From contig NZ_BLTJ01000003.1 in NCBI RefSeq assembly GCF_013282095.1, forward strand, positions 124,001 to 188,000: DNA of 64,000 nt, given 5' to 3'. Shown piece by piece: positions 9,908 to 18,133 of the stretch; the first letter of the stretch is position 1, and every line of letters starts with the position of its first letter. Both the position numbers and the translations under genes were made by a program. The notes beneath the pieces are model-generated. The model was not told the origin of the DNA and did no database searches. It saw nothing but the letters and a program-made list of their open reading frames with translations. The stretch comes from Enterocloster alcoholdehydrogenati. Its GTDB lineage: Bacteria; Bacillota; Clostridia; Lachnospirales; Lachnospiraceae.

Positions 9908-11257
9908 ATGTTTGAACATATGAGCGAAGCAGAAGCAAGAGCGCAGATCTTAGAGCAGGTAGCCGGATACTGCGACACCTTTCACAAAAAAGCCCCTTAC
10001 AAAGAAGGCGACCGGATCCCTTATGCATCCCGCGTCTACGATCATGATGAGATGGTAAACCTGGTAGACAGTGCTCTGGAGTTCTGGCTGACCTCCGGCC
10101 GATATACCGATGAATTTGAGAAAAAGCTGGCAGGCTATCTGGGAGTCAAACACTGTGCGCTGGTAAATTCCGGGTCCTCTGCCAACCTGCTGGCATTTAT
10201 GACATTGACCTCTCCGCTTTTAGGCGAGCGCAGGATAAAAAAAGGCGATGAGATCATCACCGTGGCCTGCGGCTTTCCGACCACTGTGGCCCCGGCTATC
10301 CAGTACGGCGCAGTGCCTGTATTTGTAGATGTGACCATTCCTCAGTACAATATAGATGTAACCATGCTGGAGGCAGCGCGTTCGGACAGGACAAAGGCTG
10401 TGATGATCGCCCATACGCTGGGAAATCCCTTTGATCTGCGGGCTGTAAAGGCATTTTGCGACAAGTACGGCCTGTGGCTGGTGGAGGACAACTGCGATGC
10501 CCTGGGAACCCGGTATACGATGGAAGAGGACGGCGGTGAGGTAACGCGGTTTACCGGAACCATCGGCGATATCGGTACATCCAGCTTCTATCCGCCGCAT
10601 CATATGACCATGGGCGAGGGAGGGGCTGTGTATACAGACAACGGCCTTTTAAACCGCATCATGCGATCCCTTCGTGACTGGGGCCGCGACTGCGTCTGCC
10701 CTTCCGGCCGCGATAATATGTGCGGCCACCGTTTTGACCGCCAGTACGGAGAGCTGCCATTAGGATACGACCACAAATACGTTTATTCCCATCTGGGTTA
10801 TAACTTAAAGGCAACGGATATGCAGGCTGCCATTGGGTGTGCGCAGCTAGACAAGTTCCCCTCCTTTGTGGAGCGCCGCCGTCATAATTTTGACCGCTTA
10901 AAGGCTGCTTTGGCTGGAACGGAAGAGAAGCTTATTCTCCCCGAAGCCTGCCCTCATTCCCGTCCAAGCTGGTTTGGCTTTCTGATTACCTGCAAGGAGG
11001 GAACGGACCGCAATGAGGTAGTCCGGTACGTGGAACAGAAAGGTGTTCAGACCCGGATGCTGTTTGCCGGAAACCTGACAAAGCACCCCTGCTTTGACGA
11101 GATGCGAAAGAGCGGCGAAGGCTATCACGTGGCGGGAAATCTTGAAAATACGGACCGCATTCTCAGGGACACCTTCTGGGTAGGCGTTTATCCGGGTATG
11201 ACGGACGAGATGATCGACTATATGGCTAAAACGATCCGGGAAGCCATCGGCAGATAG
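9908..11257 (+). CDS. rfbH: CDP-4-dehydro-6-deoxyglucose 3-dehydratase (E1)
   Basis: PMP- and [2Fe-2S]-dependent dehydratase of the aminotransferase fold that removes the C3 hydroxyl. The position of the usual PLP lysine reads YPPHHMTMGEGGA: histidine replaces lysine, the hallmark of E1. The Cys-rich stretch CVCPSGRDNMCGH shortly after fits the iron-sulfur ligands. 449 residues is standard. The partner reductase E3 and a final 4-reductase or epimerase (paratose, abequose, tyvelose) are not in the window, so the end product remains open. AGAGGAG precedes the ATG. Confidence 0.95.
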   Translation: MFEHMSEAEARAQILEQVAGYCDTFHKKAPYKEGDRIPYASRVYDHDEMVNLVDSALEFWLTSGRYTDEFEKKLAGYLGVKHCALVNSGSSANLLAFMTLTSPLLGERRIKKGDEIITVACGFPTTVAPAIQYGAVPVFVDVTIPQYNIDVTMLEAARSDRTKAVMIAHTLGNPFDLRAVKAFCDKYGLWLVEDNCDALGTRYTMEEDGGEVTRFTGTIGDIGTSSFYPPHHMTMGEGGAVYTDNGLLNRIMRSLRDWGRDCVCPSGRDNMCGHRFDRQYGELPLGYDHKYVYSHLGYNLKATDMQAAIGCAQLDKFPSFVERRRHNFDRLKAALAGTEEKLILPEACPHSRPSWFGFLITCKEGTDRNEVVRYVEQKGVQTRMLFAGNLTKHPCFDEMRKSGEGYHVAGNLENTDRILRDTFWVGVYPGMTDEMIDYMAKTIREAIGR

Positions 11258-11272
11258 GAGCGGGAGGCAGCT

Positions 11273-12118
11273 ATGGCGGAATCATATGATATGACAAAGG
11301 TTCATGGGGCCAATTTAAAGATATTAAAAGAGATCGACCGCATCTGCCGGAAATATAAGATCCGCTACGCATTAGACGCCGGAACCCTGATCGGAGCTGT
11401 GCGCCACAAAGGGTTTATCCCCTGGGATGATGATGCGGACGTGGTTCTTGTAAGAAGCCAGTATGAGGCGTTAAAAAAGGTCCTGCAGAGAGAACTGCCC
11501 GACACTATGGAGTTTCTGGAGCCGGACAGCTACCGGGGCGGACGGGCGTTCTTTGACTTTACCCCAAGGATTATTTATAAAAACAGTCAGGTTCACCCGG
11601 AAAGCGACCGGATGGACTACTACGAGGGAAAGCTGAACCATCTCTGGGTAGACCTGTTTATCCTGGATAAACTGCCGGAAGGAAAAGCGGCGGCCAGTCT
11701 GACCCGTTTCATACACAAGGCTATCTACGGACTGGCCATGGGTCACCGCCATGATCTGGATTACAGCAGGTACAGCCTGCTCCATAAGATCTTTGTGGGG
11801 GGACTGGCAGCGGCCGGGAAAGGGATTCCCTTAAAATGGATCATGGCCATGCAGAAAAAGGCGGCTCTTAAAGACAGAAAAAGCCGGGGGACACGGTGGT
11901 ATTACAGCAATTACCAGCCGGATTACCTCTATGTGACACTGGAGGATGACTGGTGCACCCAGGTAGAGGACGCCCCCTTTGAGGATACGATGCTGATGAT
12001 TCCAAGGGGCTGGGATCCGGTGCTTAGGGAGGTTTACGGCGACTATATGCAGCTGCCGCCGGAGGATAAGAGGGTTCCTACCCATTCCAGCCAGCAGATT
12101 CAGGTATTTGACAGCTGA
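11273..12118 (+). CDS. LicD family phosphotransferase
   Basis: 281 residues. ALDAGTLIGAVRHKGFIPWDDDADV near residues 38-60 is the LicD signature, with the acidic DDD triad expected to bind metal. LicD proteins move phosphocholine or related phospho-alditols from a CDP-activated donor to cell-surface glycans. Position after the CDP-sugar genes suggests it decorates the same polymer. Starts 15 bases after rfbH behind a GGGAGG site. The transferred group cannot be deduced; no licC or choline kinase is present here. Confidence 0.85.
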   Translation: MAESYDMTKVHGANLKILKEIDRICRKYKIRYALDAGTLIGAVRHKGFIPWDDDADVVLVRSQYEALKKVLQRELPDTMEFLEPDSYRGGRAFFDFTPRIIYKNSQVHPESDRMDYYEGKLNHLWVDLFILDKLPEGKAAASLTRFIHKAIYGLAMGHRHDLDYSRYSLLHKIFVGGLAAAGKGIPLKWIMAMQKKAALKDRKSRGTRWYYSNYQPDYLYVTLEDDWCTQVEDAPFEDTMLMIPRGWDPVLREVYGDYMQLPPEDKRVPTHSSQQIQVFDS

Positions 12119-12159
12119 TCTGGAAACTACAGGGGAGCTGAAAATTCCCGTCTGATTCT

Positions 12160-12190
12160 GCCCTCCGGGAGCCGGAGGGCATTGTTATAG
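12160..12190 (+). terminator. GC-rich hairpin between licD and the GtrB-like gene
   Basis: A perfect 9-bp stem GCCCTCCGG / CCGGAGGGC with loop GAG, followed by ATTGTTATAG. The T content is too low for a strong intrinsic terminator, so it may only attenuate or protect the upstream message. Confidence 0.4.
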
Positions 12191-12212
12191 AAAATAGAAG
12201 GAGAAGCATCCT

Positions 12213-13208
12213 TTGAGCGAACAGAAAATGAATCTGACAAAAAAGACCCTTTCTGTGGTGGTGTCTGTGTACAATGAGGAAAAAGGCCTGAGGGAATGTT
12301 ACCGGGAGATGAAAGGGGTACTGGATACTCTGTCCTGGGATTATGAGCTGATCTTTGTAAATGACGGCAGTGCCGATGAAAGCTTTTCCATTATAAAAGA
12401 GCTGGCAGAGGCCGACAGAAAGGTTAAGGCAGTCAGCTTTTCAAGGAATTTCGGCCATGAGGCGGCTATGATTGCGGGGCTGGATTACAGCAGCGGGGAT
12501 GCAGTCGTCTGCATGGATGCAGATCTCCAGCATCCGCCGGAATGTCTGCCAAAGATCGTGGAAACGCTGGAAAAAGGATACGAAGTCATCAGCATGGTAA
12601 GAACCAGAAACGCAAGTGCCGGTGTGCTTAAAAACGTAACCAGCGCGGCTTTTTACTGGCTGATCAACTGCATTTCTGATGTGCATTTTGAGCCAAATGC
12701 CTCTGACTTTTTCGCCGTCACCCGTCCGGTGGCTGAGGTGTTAAAGAAGAGCTACCGGGAAAAAGTCCGTTTTCTGAGGGGATATGTTCAGAATGTGGGA
12801 TTTAAAAAGACGACCCTTGAGTACGAGGCTGGAACGCGGGTGGCCGGGGAAAGCAAGTACAGTATAAAAAAACTGTTTATTTTCTCTGTCAATACCATTC
12901 TTTGCTTTTCCAATATGCCCTTGAAACTGGGGATCTACGCCGGTGTGCTTTCCGGGGCAGCCGGACTGATAGTGCTGATCTACACCCTTTTCACCCGCCA
13001 GGGAGCGCCCAGCGGGTATGCAACCATCGTGGTGCTCATCTGCTTTATGTTTGCCATGATGTTTCTGCTGATCGGCATCATCGGGGAGTATATCGCCATC
13101 CTTTTTACGGAACTGAAGGACAGGCCGGTGTATATTGTGAGGGAGACGAGGAATATTAAACCGCCGGAAACGGATGATTCAGAAGCAGTGCCGGAAGAAA
13201 CAGAATGA
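12213..13208 (+). CDS. Polyprenyl-phosphate glycosyltransferase, GtrB/DPM1-like GT2
   Basis: 331 residues: an N-terminal GT2 domain (SVVVSVYNEEKGL, FVNDGSADES, MDADLQHPPE with the DAD metal motif) followed by two C-terminal membrane helices ending in GEYIA. Such enzymes load a sugar onto undecaprenyl phosphate on the inner face. That lipid-linked sugar would feed the GT-C-like proteins encoded earlier in the locus. Start is TTG at 12213, 8 bases after AAGGAGA; the charged N-terminus MSEQKMN and spacing support it. Last gene of the polysaccharide operon. Confidence 0.85.
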   Translation: MSEQKMNLTKKTLSVVVSVYNEEKGLRECYREMKGVLDTLSWDYELIFVNDGSADESFSIIKELAEADRKVKAVSFSRNFGHEAAMIAGLDYSSGDAVVCMDADLQHPPECLPKIVETLEKGYEVISMVRTRNASAGVLKNVTSAAFYWLINCISDVHFEPNASDFFAVTRPVAEVLKKSYREKVRFLRGYVQNVGFKKTTLEYEAGTRVAGESKYSIKKLFIFSVNTILCFSNMPLKLGIYAGVLSGAAGLIVLIYTLFTRQGAPSGYATIVVLICFMFAMMFLLIGIIGEYIAILFTELKDRPVYIVRETRNIKPPETDDSEAVPEETE

Positions 13209-13222
13209 AAAATATAAAGGGG

Positions 13223-13278
13223 GAGCGCCGCAAAACAGGTCATGATCCATGACGTTTATCTGCGGCGCTCTGTTTTTT
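13223..13278 (+). terminator. Intrinsic terminator of the polysaccharide locus
   Basis: Stem GAGCGCCGCA / TGCGGCGCTC, extended by AAAC/GTTT and an inner GTCATG/CATGAC helix, followed by TGTTTTTT on the plus strand. It closes the operon and also sits downstream of the convergent membrane-protein gene. Confidence 0.85.
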
Positions 13279-13313
13279 GGCGGGCAGCAGCGCCTGCCGT
13301 ATGCATCTCAAAC

Positions 13314-13808
13314 TCACATCTTTTGTCCCAGGATTACTCTCCATATCCCAAGCAGGGCTGCAAATGCTGCCATCACGCACAACAGAAGCCGAACTGCCGT
13401 TATGCTTACAAAGCCGGATACCAGGATTCCAGCATAGAGAAGCAGGAACAGGGAATATCCCGCGTAGGCCCAGGAGCGTGTGCCGATGGTGCGCACCCGT
13501 TCATCCATTTCCCGGATTTTTCGTTTCTTCATCCGCTCCGGATTCTTTAAAAAGCTTCTGTTTCGCACAATCTGCAGGATTCCGGCCAGAATCAGCCCGA
13601 TTCCGGTTCCCTGGTAAAAGCAAAACAGAAAGCTGCGGGCTTGCGGCTCAGGGCAGAGAAGAGGAAAGGCTTCATAAATGCCGGCCATGGCGGTGCCTGA
13701 GGCGGCTGCTCCCAAAAGAACGGCTAAGATCCCTGCGCCGATTCGCAGACGGCAGCGCCTTATAAAGGGATCGCAGCTTCGGTTCGCGCTGTTGTTGTTC
13801 ATTTCCAT
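13314..13808 (-). CDS. DUF2178-like small membrane protein
   Basis: 164 residues with four hydrophobic segments (two near the N-terminus, two near the C-terminus) around a basic linker KNPERMKKRKIREMDER. Short membrane proteins of this architecture are usually co-encoded with a tiny XRE regulator, exactly as here: the regulator stop is 2 bases ahead of this start. Function of the family is unknown; by context it may be sensed or controlled together with the regulator. Confidence 0.65.
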   Translation of the reverse strand: MEMNNNSANRSCDPFIRRCRLRIGAGILAVLLGAAASGTAMAGIYEAFPLLCPEPQARSFLFCFYQGTGIGLILAGILQIVRNRSFLKNPERMKKRKIREMDERVRTIGTRSWAYAGYSLFLLLYAGILVSGFVSITAVRLLLCVMAAFAALLGIWRVILGQKM

Positions 13809-13810
13809 AC

Positions 13811-14014
13811 TTATTCCTCCTCATCTTCAAAGATAAAAATTTCTTCGATACTCTGTCCGAAATATCGGGCGATCCGGTGAGCCAGTCCCAGTGAGGCATT
13901 GTATCTGCCGTTTTCCAGTGAAATGATGGTCTGTCTTGTAACGCCGACGGCCTCCGCCAGATCCTCCTGACGGATACGTCTGCCCCTGCGCAGCTCCTGG
14001 ATTCGATTTTCCAT
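13811..14014 (-). CDS. XRE-family transcriptional regulator (67 residues)
   Basis: Minimal lambda-repressor-type HTH protein: IRQEDLAEAVGVTRQTIISLENGRYNASL covers helices 2-4, ending in the acidic tail FEDEEE. This compact group has no sensor domain and usually autoregulates its operon with a membrane protein. The promoter in front of it carries two GTAA...TTAC inverted repeats, good candidates for its own operators. Confidence 0.85.
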   Translation of the reverse strand: MENRIQELRRGRRIRQEDLAEAVGVTRQTIISLENGRYNASLGLAHRIARYFGQSIEEIFIFEDEEE

Positions 14015-14050
14015 ATGGTACGGTCACATCCTTTTTGTTATATGAAGCAA

Positions 14051-14101
14051 GTAAAGTTTGTTTTACATACTGAGTATAGTAAGCTTTACATTAAAAGTCA
14101 A
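14051..14101 (-). promoter_or_regulatory. Promoter of the XRE/membrane-protein operon with two operator-like palindromes
   Basis: Minus strand: -35 TTGACT (14101-14096), 17-bp spacer, -10 TATACT (14078-14073). GTAAGCTTTAC (14079-14089) lies in the spacer and GTAAAGTTTGTTTTAC (14051-14066) at the start point; both are GTAA...TTAC palindromes placed where a repressor would block polymerase. Confidence 0.75.
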
Positions 14102-14209
14102 GTATATTTGGACAAAAACTCGATAAAAATACGAACCGGCGGTCAGTGAAGGCTTATGGGTCTGGGGACATGGGGGAAAATTATTTCCAGAAATTTAATA
14201 ATTCTTTTA

Positions 14210-14260
14210 TTGATTTTTCTTCGTCAGGTGTATATACTTTTGAAAGTGACACGTTGTCAC
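14210..14260 (+). promoter_or_regulatory. Promoter with TetR-type palindromic operator
   Basis: Plus strand: -35 TTGATT (14210-14215), 17-bp spacer, -10 TATACT (14233-14238). Immediately after it the perfect palindrome GTGACA-CGT-TGTCAC (14246-14260) covers the start point, the classic place for a TetR repressor that controls its own gene and the TolC-like genes behind it. Confidence 0.75.
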
Positions 14261-14312
14261 AAATATACAGAAGAGTAATATATTCTCATCATCCAAGGAG
14301 GCTTTGCGTTTC

Positions 14313-14945
14313 ATGCCAACCCAGCGATTCTTCAAATTAAAGGAGGAAAAGAGGCAGCTTATTCTGAAAGCGGCAGCCCATGAATTTTCACGGGTTCCCT
14401 ATTCTGCCGCATCCATTAACCAGATCATAAAAGAGGCGGACATTTCCAGAGGCAGTTTTTATACATATTTTGAGGATAAAGACGATCTGCTGCGTTATAT
14501 GCTGCGGGGCGTCAGAGAGCAGTTCAGAGAAAGGGCGATGGCCCTGCTGGACGAGATGGGCAGCCCCTTTGCAGTATGTATCCAGATGCTGCGGGAGTGG
14601 ATGGAGAAGGGCACGGATCAGATCATTTATAAGATCCATCAGAACCTTCTGGCCGATATCAGCGTGGCCAATCAGAATCAGATCTTTGGCCTGCGGGGAT
14701 TTATGATGAAAGAAGAGCCCTATCGGGCGTTTATAAAAGAGATGTATGACCGGATGGACAGGGAGCGCTATCCCATGAGTTTTGAGACGCTGATGTGCGG
14801 TATGGACGTAGCTGCCATGGTATGCGTCAAGTCCATGAGCCTTTACTGCCGCAAACCCCAGGAGATGAACAGAATCCTGGCAGCTACGGAGATGGAGATG
14901 AGGATTTTGGAAAAGGGCGTCTGCGGTATGCAGGCGGCAAAATGA
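14313..14945 (+). CDS. TetR family transcriptional regulator
   Basis: 210 residues. The N-terminal HTH is intact: KRQLILKAAAHEFSR, SINQIIKEADISRGSFYTYF, EDKDDLLRYML; the C-terminal ligand domain is divergent, as usual. ATG at 14313 is used because AAGGAGG ends 11 bases ahead, while the in-frame TTG at 14304 is too close to it. A palindrome in its promoter suggests autorepression. The two TolC-like genes follow on the same strand, so it probably controls an export-related function. Confidence 0.88.
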   Translation: MPTQRFFKLKEEKRQLILKAAAHEFSRVPYSAASINQIIKEADISRGSFYTYFEDKDDLLRYMLRGVREQFRERAMALLDEMGSPFAVCIQMLREWMEKGTDQIIYKIHQNLLADISVANQNQIFGLRGFMMKEEPYRAFIKEMYDRMDRERYPMSFETLMCGMDVAAMVCVKSMSLYCRKPQEMNRILAATEMEMRILEKGVCGMQAAK

Positions 14946-15009
14946 ATGTCCCATGACGGTCTATGTGTACAAGAGTATACTCAGTTTCAGAAAAAGAGGA
15001 GAGAACACC

Positions 15010-16230
15010 ATGAAAAACAGGAACAGAATGATAGCCGGCCGCCGTATGGCAGCCATGACAGCGGCTCTTTTAGCTGTGTCTTTTCCAATGAATGCGCTGG
15101 CTGCAGCTAACAGCCCGGATGATAATACCTATCAGGCGCCGGAAGCGCCCGCCCCGGATTATAATAAGGATCTCAGCCCGGAATTTGCCTATACGGCGGA
15201 TAAATGGGCTTCTCTCAGAGATAATGTGATGGAGTACGGCGAGCTGGCAGACCTGATCCATGAATATAACCCTACGGTCCGCAGCAACCGCTCTGCCTAT
15301 AAGGATCAGAAGGGGAAGGATCTAAATGATGTATATGACCAGTATATGAGCGATATTGATGATATCTGGGATCAGGCGGATGCCGCCGATGATGATGTGA
15401 CCTGGGCGTCTCTGCGTTTCTCTGCCGGCCTGCTCACCAAGTCGGCGGATAATAATTATCAGGATGCGGATATGGAAAAGATCCAGTATGATCAGCAGGA
15501 GGCTAAGCTGGCTTACCAGGCCCAGCAGATGATGATCTCGTTAGAGCAGGCCCGGTACAACATTACGGATCTGGAAAATTCCAGAAACCTTCTTCAGACT
15601 CAGTATGAATTTACCCAGGCCCAGGCAGCTGCCGGAATGGCTACCCAGATGGATGTGCTTACGGCTAAAAAGAGCCTGCAGGATCAGGATACAGCCATTT
15701 TATCGGCGAAAAAGAGCCAGGAAAACGTACACAGAAACCTGTGTCTTATGCTTGGCTGGAGTGCGGATGCCCAGCCGGAGATCCGTTCCGTTCCGGAGCC
15801 GGATCTGTCCCGGATTGACAGCCTGGATCCTGATGCAGACGCCCAGACGGCTGTTTCCAATAACTATGATGTGAAATATTATGAGAAAAAGGCAGGGAAC
15901 CTCACCAGTCAGGACCTGATTGAGTCTAACCAGGCTGCCATCCAGAATGCGAAGGATACGGCAGTGCGTTCCTTAAAGACCCAGTACAATACCGTCCTTA
16001 CGGCAAGAGACGCTTTAAATGCCGCTCAGTCCCAGCTGGCAGTAGCTCAGTCTGATTTAAGCAAGGCGGCTGCGAGTCTGGCAGCGGGACAGAGCACCAG
16101 CCTTCAGTATCAGACGGCCTCCAATGCCTGCACGGCAGCGGAAAATGACGTAAACACCAAGAAACTCCAGCTTCTTCTGGCGCTGGAGGGATATGACTGG
16201 AACGTAAAGGGACTGACCACCTCCAACTGA
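15010..16230 (+). CDS. TolC-like secreted coiled-coil protein (first copy)
   Basis: 406 residues with a signal peptide (basic start, hydrophobic core, cut near ALAA at about residue 34). The rest is helical and Gln/Ala-rich with repeats such as LEQARYNITDLENSRNLLQTQYEFTQAQAAAGMATQMDV and a second heptad-rich half, the pattern of the TolC/outer membrane efflux family. A true outer membrane channel is not expected in a monoderm cell, so the role is unclear: a wall-spanning tube, adaptor or secreted scaffold are options. Behind a GAGGAGAG site; the second copy lies 59 bases downstream. Confidence 0.75.
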   Translation: MKNRNRMIAGRRMAAMTAALLAVSFPMNALAAANSPDDNTYQAPEAPAPDYNKDLSPEFAYTADKWASLRDNVMEYGELADLIHEYNPTVRSNRSAYKDQKGKDLNDVYDQYMSDIDDIWDQADAADDDVTWASLRFSAGLLTKSADNNYQDADMEKIQYDQQEAKLAYQAQQMMISLEQARYNITDLENSRNLLQTQYEFTQAQAAAGMATQMDVLTAKKSLQDQDTAILSAKKSQENVHRNLCLMLGWSADAQPEIRSVPEPDLSRIDSLDPDADAQTAVSNNYDVKYYEKKAGNLTSQDLIESNQAAIQNAKDTAVRSLKTQYNTVLTARDALNAAQSQLAVAQSDLSKAAASLAAGQSTSLQYQTASNACTAAENDVNTKKLQLLLALEGYDWNVKGLTTSN

Positions 16231-16289
16231 CCACGCGGCATAGGTTTGAGTGTTGAGGAGAACCCTATTCATAAAAGGAGAAATGTAAG

Positions 16290-17510
16290 ATGAAAACAGC
16301 GTTTATCAGGCGGAGTGCCGCCGCATCTTTGAGCCTTTTGCTGGCTGCCGCAGGGCCGTTCAACGTTCTGGCGGATACAAATCAGCCGGATCAGGCCTAT
16401 ACCCAGGAGGAACAGCGGCTTCAGGATGGACAGTTGGATTATGATGAGATCGAGGGCCGTGTAAAGAATTATTACGCACCCATAAAAAGCGCCTATGATA
16501 TGGCAAAGGGGATGGTAAACGATCAGGCGGATATTGCAGTCAATGAGCGGGTTATGGCCGATGATCTCATCTCCCAGGCGGATGCGGCCGAGGATATGGC
16601 CAAGGAGCAGACAGGAATGGATCAGATGGTTTCCCAGGCTACCGCCAAGGCGCTGCGCAAGACAGCCAGACAGATGAGAAACGCAGCATCCATGATGGGA
16701 CAGACCTTAAAGAAAACCTCCACTACAGAGCGTCAGGTAGACCGTCAGGCCAATGCGCTGATTATGAATGTCCAGTCCATGATGAATCAGTATGAGCAGC
16801 TGCAGTCCAAACGGGCCATGGCGGCCAAGGGCGTAGAACTGGCTCAGACAGCAAAAAGCCTTCAGGATACCATGCAGGCTCAGGGCATGGCTGTAGACGG
16901 AGACGTCCTCTCGGCCGCTGCCTCCCTTTCTTCATCCCAGTCCCAGCTAAGCAGCCTGGATGCGGGAATAGAGCAGATCAGAAAACTCCTGTGCAGCTTT
17001 ACCGGTTATGATCCTGCACTCGAAGTCGCCTTTGGCACCGTCCCTGCAGCCGACCCATCGGTCATTGATTCCATTGACGTAAATGCAGACAAGGAGAGGG
17101 CTGTAAACAACAACTATAGCCTGATCAGCCTGCGAAGCTCCACCGGCGGCGGAATGACGGATTTTCAGTCCCGGACGACAAAGACCACGACCCAGACGGA
17201 GAATCGGCTGAGAAATGTGGAATATTCAGAAAATACAGTTCGCTCGGATATTCAGGCCCTGTATGACCAGATACTGGAAAAGCAGTCTGCCTACGAGTCG
17301 GCCAAAACGGCCTATGAAAACGGGAAAATGGCCTGGAGCGCGGCTCAGATCCAGAAACAGAACGGAAGCCTGAGCCAGATCCAGTATCTCCAGCAGGAAC
17401 TGGCATGGCTGACCGCAGAGTCGGGTTACCGGTGCGCGGATCTGGATCTGCAGCAGGCGATTCAGAACTATAACTGGGCCGTTGCCGGCGTGGCGGTATC
17501 GGTTGAGTGA
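16290..17510 (+). CDS. TolC-like secreted coiled-coil protein (second copy)
   Basis: Also 406 residues, with a signal peptide (RRSAAASLSLLLAAAGPFNVLA) and long helices (QVDRQANALIMNVQSMMNQYEQL; EKQSAYESAKTAYENGKMAW). Both copies share the TolC-type layout of two repeated halves and an equivalent VxNNY motif in mid-protein, pointing to an old tandem duplication. No inner membrane pump or adaptor is adjacent, so the partner must lie elsewhere or none is needed. Preceded by AAAAGGAG and closed by a strong terminator. Confidence 0.72.
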   Translation: MKTAFIRRSAAASLSLLLAAAGPFNVLADTNQPDQAYTQEEQRLQDGQLDYDEIEGRVKNYYAPIKSAYDMAKGMVNDQADIAVNERVMADDLISQADAAEDMAKEQTGMDQMVSQATAKALRKTARQMRNAASMMGQTLKKTSTTERQVDRQANALIMNVQSMMNQYEQLQSKRAMAAKGVELAQTAKSLQDTMQAQGMAVDGDVLSAAASLSSSQSQLSSLDAGIEQIRKLLCSFTGYDPALEVAFGTVPAADPSVIDSIDVNADKERAVNNNYSLISLRSSTGGGMTDFQSRTTKTTTQTENRLRNVEYSENTVRSDIQALYDQILEKQSAYESAKTAYENGKMAWSAAQIQKQNGSLSQIQYLQQELAWLTAESGYRCADLDLQQAIQNYNWAVAGVAVSVE

Positions 17511-17545
17511 TCTCAAATATCAGAATCTGTAATTTAGACAAAAAC

Positions 17546-17585
17546 AGATCCCGGAAACGTACAGCCTGTTTCCGGGATCTTTAAA
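17546..17585 (+). terminator. Terminator after the TolC-like pair
   Basis: A perfect 13-bp stem AGATCCCGGAAAC / GTTTCCGGGATCT with a 9-base loop, followed by TTAAAAA. The T run is short but the stem is strong. Confidence 0.7.
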
Positions 17586-17611
17586 AATGCACAAAAATAG
17601 TGATTTATACA

Positions 17612-17799
17612 TTGAATTTATTGTGACAGGGTGATATTATGATGTTAAGGTCAAAGGGTATTTTGCTTCGCGGGTAAGCCTGCGCCGGGGGATTTATCCT
17701 TTGAGGCCGGTATCATATATAACCGGAAAGGGGAATATATCATAGTTTAAAGGAGGAATATAACCTGCGTTTTTGTTTTTGGTGAATCGAGGTGAGCCT
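17612..17799 (+). promoter_or_regulatory. Promoter and long structured leader of the HPr-like gene
   Basis: -35 TTGAAT (17612-17617), 17-bp spacer, -10 TATTAT (17635-17640), giving a leader of about 150 bases. TCAAAGG (17651-17657) can pair with CCTTTGA (17698-17704) around a GC-rich interior, and CCGGTAT / ATAACCGG forms a second hairpin just after it. A spare AAAGGAGG at about 17750 is not followed by a usable start. No known riboswitch class is recognised. Confidence 0.5.
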
Positions 17800-18054
17800 A
17801 TGGTAACACGGCGTATGGACATAAGAAAGGGAGGGTGCAACCCCATTCCGATTTCTTACCTGATTCAGACGGCGAATCAGTTTGATTGTGACATCTTTGT
17901 GACCAATGATAATACGACAGCAAATTTAAAGCGCTATGATGAGATGAAGAGGCTGAATATGTGGGGATTTCTGACGTTCTGCTTTAAGGGGAGCGATGAG
18001 AATGCAGCAGAAAGCCGTATACATACGATCCTCTGGAAGGATACCAACGGATAA
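17800..18054 (+). CDS. HPr-like protein lacking the phosphorylation histidine
   Basis: 84 residues matching the HPr fold pattern: ISYLIQTANQFDCDIFVTND aligns with the helix-1/strand-2 region of PTS HPr, and ANLKRYDEMKRLN with the NLKSIMG region. The active-site histidine of HPr is absent (CNPIPIS at that point) and the regulatory serine position reads arginine, so it cannot carry phosphate as HPr does. It may be a regulatory or binding homologue, in the way Crh lacks the histidine. ATG at 17800 follows CGAGGTGA. Monocistronic between two terminators. Confidence 0.6.
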   Translation: MVTRRMDIRKGGCNPIPISYLIQTANQFDCDIFVTNDNTTANLKRYDEMKRLNMWGFLTFCFKGSDENAAESRIHTILWKDTNG

Positions 18055-18086
18055 GGAAGTGTAACGTTTCATGCACAGTACAGAAT

Positions 18087-18120
18087 AACAGGAGGCCGGA
18101 TGACCGGGCCTCCTGTTTGC
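18087..18120. terminator. Convergent terminator between HPr-like and BCCT genes
   Basis: Stem AACAGGAGGCC / GGCCTCCTGTT (11 bp, 9-base loop) with T on both outer sides; it can serve both converging genes. Confidence 0.8.
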
Positions 18121-18133
18121 AGTTGTACGGATC

